Assembly: GCA_003516285.1 (NCBI GenBank)
Contig: DPCK01000074.1
Span: 1 to 5,934 of the forward strand
Source: Lutibacter sp.
GTDB taxonomy: Bacteria; Bacteroidota; Bacteroidia; Flavobacteriales; Flavobacteriaceae
Direction of reading: 5' to 3'
DNA: 5,934 bases
Shown: positions 1-3,070 of the stretch, piece after piece
How the letters are laid out: each line of letters begins with the position of its first letter
How positions within the stretch are numbered: position 1 is the first letter of the stretch
Position numbers and translations under genes: made by a program
The notes under the pieces: model-generated
Database searches by the model: none
Told to the model about the DNA's origin: nothing
The model's input: the letters and a program-made list of their open reading frames with translations, nothing else

Positions 1-474
1 CTATTGGGGTATATTACAGGATACAGCTATTACAATGCGATGGGTTTTACAACACAAGTAAGCAATGTAATCCAGATTGCTAAAAATGAAACCAGACCTT
101 CTTTACAGCGTGGTCGATTTAAAGTGGCATTTATTAAACAAAAAAACACCATCACAAAACAAAATGTTCCATTACTCAGATTACTGGATGCAATTCGTTT
201 TATAAAAGACATTCCGGATGCAACTATTGATAATTCCTGCAGTCATTTGCTAAAATTACTTACCGACTTTACGCAAGAAGAACAGGAACAAATAAAAAAA
301 CTGGCATTGAAATACCCATCGTCAACAAGAGCGCTGTTAGGTGCATTATTTCAACAGATAGACAGCAATCAAAATACTGAGATGCTTCAAAAGTCTTTAA
401 ACCCAATAACAACCTATAATTTATCGGTTTCAGAAACAATTTTACCAACAGCAAAAAACTGGAATATCAAATGA
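1..474 (+). CDS. AbiEi-like antitoxin (DUF6088 family), C-terminal part, cut by left window edge
   Basis: Likely antitoxin of an AbiE-type (type IV) toxin-antitoxin pair. In this family the protein represses its own operon through an N-terminal winged helix and counteracts the toxin through its C-terminal part, without a stable toxin-antitoxin complex. Seen here: the frame is open to the first base, and the visible 158 codons begin in the conserved segment GYITGYSYYNAMGFTTQVSN, followed by a basic segment (RPSLQRGRFKVAFIKQKN), LLDAIRFIKDIPD and the late helical motif LALKYPSSTRALLGALFQQ. These match my memory of DUF6088 proteins, usually about 200 residues, so roughly the first 40 residues (the winged helix) lie outside the window. 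The TTG at position 4 falls within a conserved block and is unlikely to be the start. The stop overlaps the toxin ATG by 4 nt, implying translational coupling. The family call rests on pattern recognition plus the adjacent toxin. Confidence 0.82.
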   Translation, partial: LLGYITGYSYYNAMGFTTQVSNVIQIAKNETRPSLQRGRFKVAFIKQKNTITKQNVPLLRLLDAIRFIKDIPDATIDNSCSHLLKLLTDFTQEEQEQIKKLALKYPSSTRALLGALFQQIDSNQNTEMLQKSLNPITTYNLSVSETILPTAKNWNIK

Positions 475-1448
475 ACCTTCACCAAAATAGCGCCTTATTT
501 AAAGATGCAGTAAAGTTTACGGCAGCTCAAAAAGGAATACTTGATATTTATATTGAAAAAGATTATTGGGTAACTTTTGTGCTGTACAATTTGTACAAAA
601 GCGAATTGGGCAAAGAAATTGTTTTTAAAGGCGGAACGGCATTGTCAAAATGCTATAATATAATTGATCGTTTTTCTGAAGATATTGATTTAATTATTCT
701 GAAAAACGACAAGCAATCGGATTATTATTTAAAGAAAAAATTAAAAGAAATTACCACTGCAGTTTCAGAATTATTGCCGGAAATAGCAGAAAAAGACATC
801 ACCCACAGAATTGGAATGGTTCGAAAAACAGCGCATTCCTACCCTAAAGCATTTAAAGGTGAATTTGGCCAGGTTAGAGACACTATTATTGTTGAAGCGA
901 CAAGGTTAGGACATCACGAGCCTTATGAAACTAAAAAAATCGCATCGTATATTTACGAAATGATGCTAAGCACCAACCAACAAAAATTGGCGATTGCGTA
1001 TGATTTGTTGCCATTTAATGTTTTGGCATTGGATGTTAAAAGAACACTCTGTGAAAAAATAATGAGTTTGGTTCGGTTTTCTTATACTGAAAATCCAATT
1101 GAAGATTTAAACAATAAAATCAGACATACTTATGACATTCATCAACTGTTAAAAAATGAAGACATTCTTGCATTTTTCAATTCAGAAAAATTTGATGAAA
1201 TGCTGTTGAATGTTGCGAAAGATGATCTGATAAGTTTTAAAAATAACAATGAATATTTACAAATTCATCCAAAAACAGCGCTATTGTTTGCCAAGCCAAA
1301 AGAAACCTGGCAATTATTAAAAGGAACCTATCTGGGCAGTTTTAAAACTTTGGTTTATGGAAATTTTCCGGGAGAAGATGAAATAGAAAAAACAATAGTT
1401 CAGGTTTCATCAAGGTTGGGAAAAATAAACTGGGACTTAAAATTTTAG
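471..1448 (+). CDS. abiEii: AbiEii/AbiGii-family nucleotidyltransferase toxin
   Basis: Toxin of the AbiE pair: a DNA polymerase-beta-like nucleotidyltransferase. Characterised relatives bind GTP (AbiEii) or add nucleotides to tRNA acceptor ends (MenT proteins), stopping growth and limiting phage. Seen: 325 residues, with family motifs in order. IEKDYWVT is at residues 28-35. The nucleotide-binding signature FKGGTALSK is at 52-60, followed by RFSEDIDL at 67-74 with the metal-binding pair D71/D73. A probable third carboxylate is E142 in IIVEATRLG. The C-terminal helical motif TLCEKIMSLVRFS (192-204) precedes KIRHTYDIHQLL (216-227), where family members carry conserved K/R and D residues. All key residues are present, so it appears active. 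Start: the ATG sits in the ATGA overlap with the antitoxin stop, the normal arrangement for this operon. No plus-strand terminator with a T-run follows; the hairpin downstream is oriented for the opposite strand. The target nucleotide and RNA cannot be told from sequence. Confidence 0.93.
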   Translation: MNLHQNSALFKDAVKFTAAQKGILDIYIEKDYWVTFVLYNLYKSELGKEIVFKGGTALSKCYNIIDRFSEDIDLIILKNDKQSDYYLKKKLKEITTAVSELLPEIAEKDITHRIGMVRKTAHSYPKAFKGEFGQVRDTIIVEATRLGHHEPYETKKIASYIYEMMLSTNQQKLAIAYDLLPFNVLALDVKRTLCEKIMSLVRFSYTENPIEDLNNKIRHTYDIHQLLKNEDILAFFNSEKFDEMLLNVAKDDLISFKNNNEYLQIHPKTALLFAKPKETWQLLKGTYLGSFKTLVYGNFPGEDEIEKTIVQVSSRLGKINWDLKF

Positions 1449-1463
1449 AGCACAATATCCTTA

Positions 1464-1499
1464 GAAATAAAAAACCCACCGCAGATAGACTACAGTGGG
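1464..1499 (-). terminator. Intrinsic terminator of copy A, minus strand
   Basis: A stem of CCCAC (1475-1479) with GTGGG (1495-1499) is extended inside, after one mismatch, by GCAG (1481-1484) opposite CTAC (1490-1493), itself with one mismatch. On the minus strand it is followed by TTTTTTATTTC, the classic Rho-independent layout. On the plus strand the hairpin is followed by AAATTGC, so it does not look like a terminator for the convergent toxin gene. That gene ends only about 26 nt before the stem, so the two transcripts would meet tail to tail. Confidence 0.7.
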
Positions 1500-1577
1500 A
1501 AATTGCTATGAAAAAGATGGTCTTGACAGACCTATGTGTAAATATAACGTATCTAATTTAATAATAGTGTTTAAAAA
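1464..1577 (-). ncRNA. Structured small-RNA-like element, copy A (possible Flavo-1-type RNA)
   Basis: Read on the minus strand, this 114-nt segment has a recognisable order. An AT-rich lead ends in the box GATACGTTA (1553-1545). Exactly 12 nt later comes a hairpin, GGTCT-GTCA-AGACC (1532-1519, 5 bp with a tetraloop). A T-rich linker containing CATAGC follows, then a terminator hairpin with a T-run. The same order recurs in copy B (2891-3015), with base changes that keep pairing, so structure seems to be under selection. No minus-strand gene lies directly upstream, so this is not simply a 3' UTR; independent transcription is likely. The box continues as TATATTTA (1546-1539), resembling the Bacteroidota -7 element TAnnTTTG, which would place a start near the first hairpin; no clear -33 TTG was found. 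The Flavo-1 RNA class is my best guess from memory only. A selfish or regulatory repeat is the main alternative. Confidence 0.5.
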
Positions 1578-1761
1578 CAGATTTTTTTTAATTTAAATCC
1601 AATCCAGTACGTTTTAATAATAATGAATTTTCAATTTAATGCACTGTTTTTTTGTTACTTTTAACATCGTTTAACAAACTTTTAAAATTTAATTGCTAAA
1701 AAACTATTATGGTTCTAATTGCTGTTATTTTATCTATTATTTATACCTTTTTTATAATTAA
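1578..1761. other. AT-rich intergenic stretch, no supported gene
   Basis: This gap is very AT-rich, with several T- and A-runs. It contains an imperfect repeated TTTAACA/TTAACAT motif around 1660-1677. A 20-codon hydrophobic frame (1709-1771) is present but unsupported. I see no convincing TTG/TAnnTTTG promoter pair, no tRNA and no strong hairpin. If the membrane-protein gene at 1872 has its own promoter, it should lie here or just downstream. Confidence 0.6.
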
Positions 1762-1875
1762 ATTTTTATAAAAATAAGTCAAAGTATTAAAGAAGATTCG
1801 AATTTTGTGGCACATTTAGGGTCAGGTGGGCCACGTGTTTTAGGGAGTTATCTTAAAGAGCATTTTAATTTATGA
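1762..1875 (+). pseudogene. Probable 3' remnant of a lost gene upstream of the membrane-protein gene
   Basis: A plus-strand frame is open from just after a TAA (1759-1761) to a TGA at 1873-1875, about 37 codons. It has no ATG. The first usual alternative start is a GTG at 1807, leaving only 22 residues. The second half reads VAHLGSGGPRVLGSYLKEHF before the final NL, with a balanced, protein-like composition (G, P, R, H, E) that stands out from the AT-rich gap before it. The stop overlaps the next gene's ATG as ATGA, the usual mark of two co-translated genes. My inference is that this is the C-terminal tail of a former operon partner of the membrane protein whose front part was deleted. I do not recognise the family. 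It could instead be a short functional peptide starting at GTG, or a chance open frame. Confidence 0.35.
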
Positions 1876-2744
1876 AAAATAAGAAGGTCATAACCATCCT
1901 CGTTATTCTAATTGCAATACTCTCCTTAATTGCAACGCTTACCGGTATTTTTTCAAAAGGCGGTAGTGGCGAATATGAATACAAATCAATAAGAGGACAA
2001 ACGGTTAAAATTTATGGCGAGGGCGTGTATCATCACATGTCTTCAGATGTTGCAATTCAGGGTATCGCACAAGATTATGTTACTCTGCTGATTGGAATCC
2101 CGTTTTTGCTGTTGGCACTTAACCGTTTTAGAACCCAATCGCTCAAAGGGAAATTTCTATTGGCAGGGGTATTAAATTACACATTTCTTACTTACTTGTT
2201 TTATATGAATATGGCAATGTATAATTCCTTGTTCTTGGTTTATGTGGCTTTAACGGGTTTATCTTTTTTTGCTTTAGTGCTGACTTTACTTTCCGTTGAA
2301 ACTGACCAGCTCCCTGATATCTTCAATAAAAATACACCTGTAAAATTTATTGGTGGTTTTTTAATCTTTAATGCGGTAAGTATTGCCTTGTTGTGGTTGG
2401 GAGTTGTGGTTCCCCCGTTGCTCGACAAATCAATCGTGCCTTTAGCTGTTCAGCATTATACCACACTAAACGTTCAGGCGTTTGATTTGTCTTTATTCCT
2501 GCCCATTTCATTTGTTGCAGGTTTGTTGCTGATCAGGAAAAGTAAATTTGGTTATCTGATTGCCCCGGTGTACCTTATTTTTCTCTCGATGCTGATGATA
2601 GCCTTAATTGCCAAAATAATTGCAATGGCTTTGAGTGGTGTAAATGTAATTCCTGCAATCTTTTTCATTCCCTGTATCGCTGTTGTTGCAATGGTATGCA
2701 GCATCATTTTATTAAAAAATATTAAATCGCAGACCTATAAATAG
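1872..2744 (+). CDS. Unrecognised multi-pass membrane protein (eight predicted helices)
   Basis: I cannot assign a family or function. The 290-residue product is strongly hydrophobic, with helices I place near residues 6-27, 66-84, 95-115, 117-141, 157-180, 205-222, 227-253 and 258-282. Positive residues fall on alternate sides: N-terminal KNKK, RFRTQSLKGK (85-94), IRKSKFG (221-227) and the tail KNIKSQTYK. This agrees with eight crossings and both ends in the cytoplasm of the inner membrane. The longest outside segments are about 28-65, containing YGEGVYHHMSSDVAIQGIAQD, and about 181-204, containing HYTTLN; their histidines, tyrosines and acidic residues are candidates for ligand or metal contact, but that is inference. 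There is no cleavable signal peptide or enzyme motif. Start: the ATG overlaps the stop of an upstream remnant (ATGA), suggesting former coupling; no Shine-Dalgarno is seen. The gene is bracketed by two copies of a structured element, and its link to the defence genes is positional only. Confidence 0.85.
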   Translation: MKNKKVITILVILIAILSLIATLTGIFSKGGSGEYEYKSIRGQTVKIYGEGVYHHMSSDVAIQGIAQDYVTLLIGIPFLLLALNRFRTQSLKGKFLLAGVLNYTFLTYLFYMNMAMYNSLFLVYVALTGLSFFALVLTLLSVETDQLPDIFNKNTPVKFIGGFLIFNAVSIALLWLGVVVPPLLDKSIVPLAVQHYTTLNVQAFDLSLFLPISFVAGLLLIRKSKFGYLIAPVYLIFLSMLMIALIAKIIAMALSGVNVIPAIFFIPCIAVVAMVCSIILLKNIKSQTYK

Positions 2745-2890
2745 TTTCAATATTATTAATAATCGCTCCAGTTACTTTTCACTTACAAACGCACTGTTAT
2801 CGATAATCTCTTGGAATAGCCATTTTATGATATTGCCAGATGTTTCCGAAGTAATTAACTTAATTAACATTGATCAATCTTCAGTTGATA
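2745..2890. other. Intergenic stretch after the membrane-protein gene, no supported gene
   Basis: It contains a 12-bp perfect palindrome, ATTATTAATAAT (2752-2763), and a tandem TAATTAAC-like repeat (2852-2868). One plus-strand frame stays open from before the stop of the previous gene to 2898, but its only ATG (2827) gives 24 residues and nothing recognisable. I see no T-tailed plus-strand terminator for the membrane-protein gene before copy B. Confidence 0.55.
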
Positions 2891-2932
2891 AAAGAGAATA
2901 AAAAACTCACCACTGATTGCAATGGTGAGTTT
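2891..2932 (-). terminator. Intrinsic terminator of copy B, minus strand
   Basis: A perfect 10-bp stem, AAACTCACCA (2903-2912) with TGGTGAGTTT (2923-2932), encloses a 10-nt loop. On the minus strand it runs into TTTTTATTCTCTTT, a standard intrinsic terminator. It ends copy B and can also stop transcripts of the restriction enzyme gene, whose stop codon is about 140 nt upstream on that strand. On the plus strand it has only a short T-stretch and may act weakly for the membrane-protein gene. Confidence 0.8.
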
Positions 2933-3015
2933 AAAATAGCTATTAAAAAAATATAGGTCTTAAAAAACCTAAGTTTAAATTTAACGTATCAAATTTAATA
3001 AAAGTTCTTAAAAAA
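2891..3015 (-). ncRNA. Structured small-RNA-like element, copy B (possible Flavo-1-type RNA)
   Basis: This is the second copy of the element at 1464-1577, in the same orientation. On the minus strand it has the box GATACGTTA (2990-2982). Exactly 12 nt later is the GG that opens the shared core of hairpin TAGGTTT-TTTA-AGACCTA (2971-2954), 7 bp with a tetraloop. A T-rich linker with ATAGC and a long terminator hairpin follow. Against copy A, the core hairpin changes one C-G pair to a U-G wobble that pairs only in minus-strand RNA, and the terminator changes one G-C pair to A-U. Both keep structure and set the strand. It lies about 55 nt past the stop of the restriction enzyme gene, so it could be transcribed on its own, serve as that gene's 3' end, or both. 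TAAATTTA (2983-2976) is a possible -7 element. Class assignment to Flavo-1 is from memory and unverified. Confidence 0.5.
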
Positions 3016-3070
3016 GAGTATTTATTTTATGATTTTTTATAATCAATAAAGAAAAACTATTCCGTATTGG

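Noticed and set aside
4..6. TTG as the start codon of the antitoxin gene
   Set aside because: The frame is open to base 1, and the TTG lies at the edge of the conserved GYITGYS block, so the product would lack the whole N-terminal DNA-binding part. The gene is cut by the window edge.
30..454. Minus-strand open frames of about 60 codons opposite the antitoxin gene
   Set aside because: They lie antisense to a recognised gene, with low-complexity hydrophobic products and no family signal.
2240..2428. Minus-strand 62-codon frame opposite the membrane-protein gene
   Set aside because: It is antisense to a coherent eight-helix protein; its lysine/threonine-rich product has no recognisable feature.
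1872..2744. Membrane protein as a third component of the AbiE system
   Set aside because: It is separated from the toxin gene by more than 400 nt containing an opposite-strand terminator element. AbiE systems are two-gene operons, and the membrane gene has its own upstream remnant.
2737..2898. Plus-strand frame open for about 54 codons after the membrane-protein gene
   Set aside because: Its only ATG gives 24 residues, the product is unremarkable, and the frame runs into the terminator of copy B. A chance open stretch is the simpler reading.
1464..3015. CRISPR array or insertion sequence formed by the two repeated elements
   Set aside because: There are only two diverged copies 1.4 kb apart with a gene between, no regular spacers, no transposase, and no terminal inverted repeats or target-site duplications that I can see.
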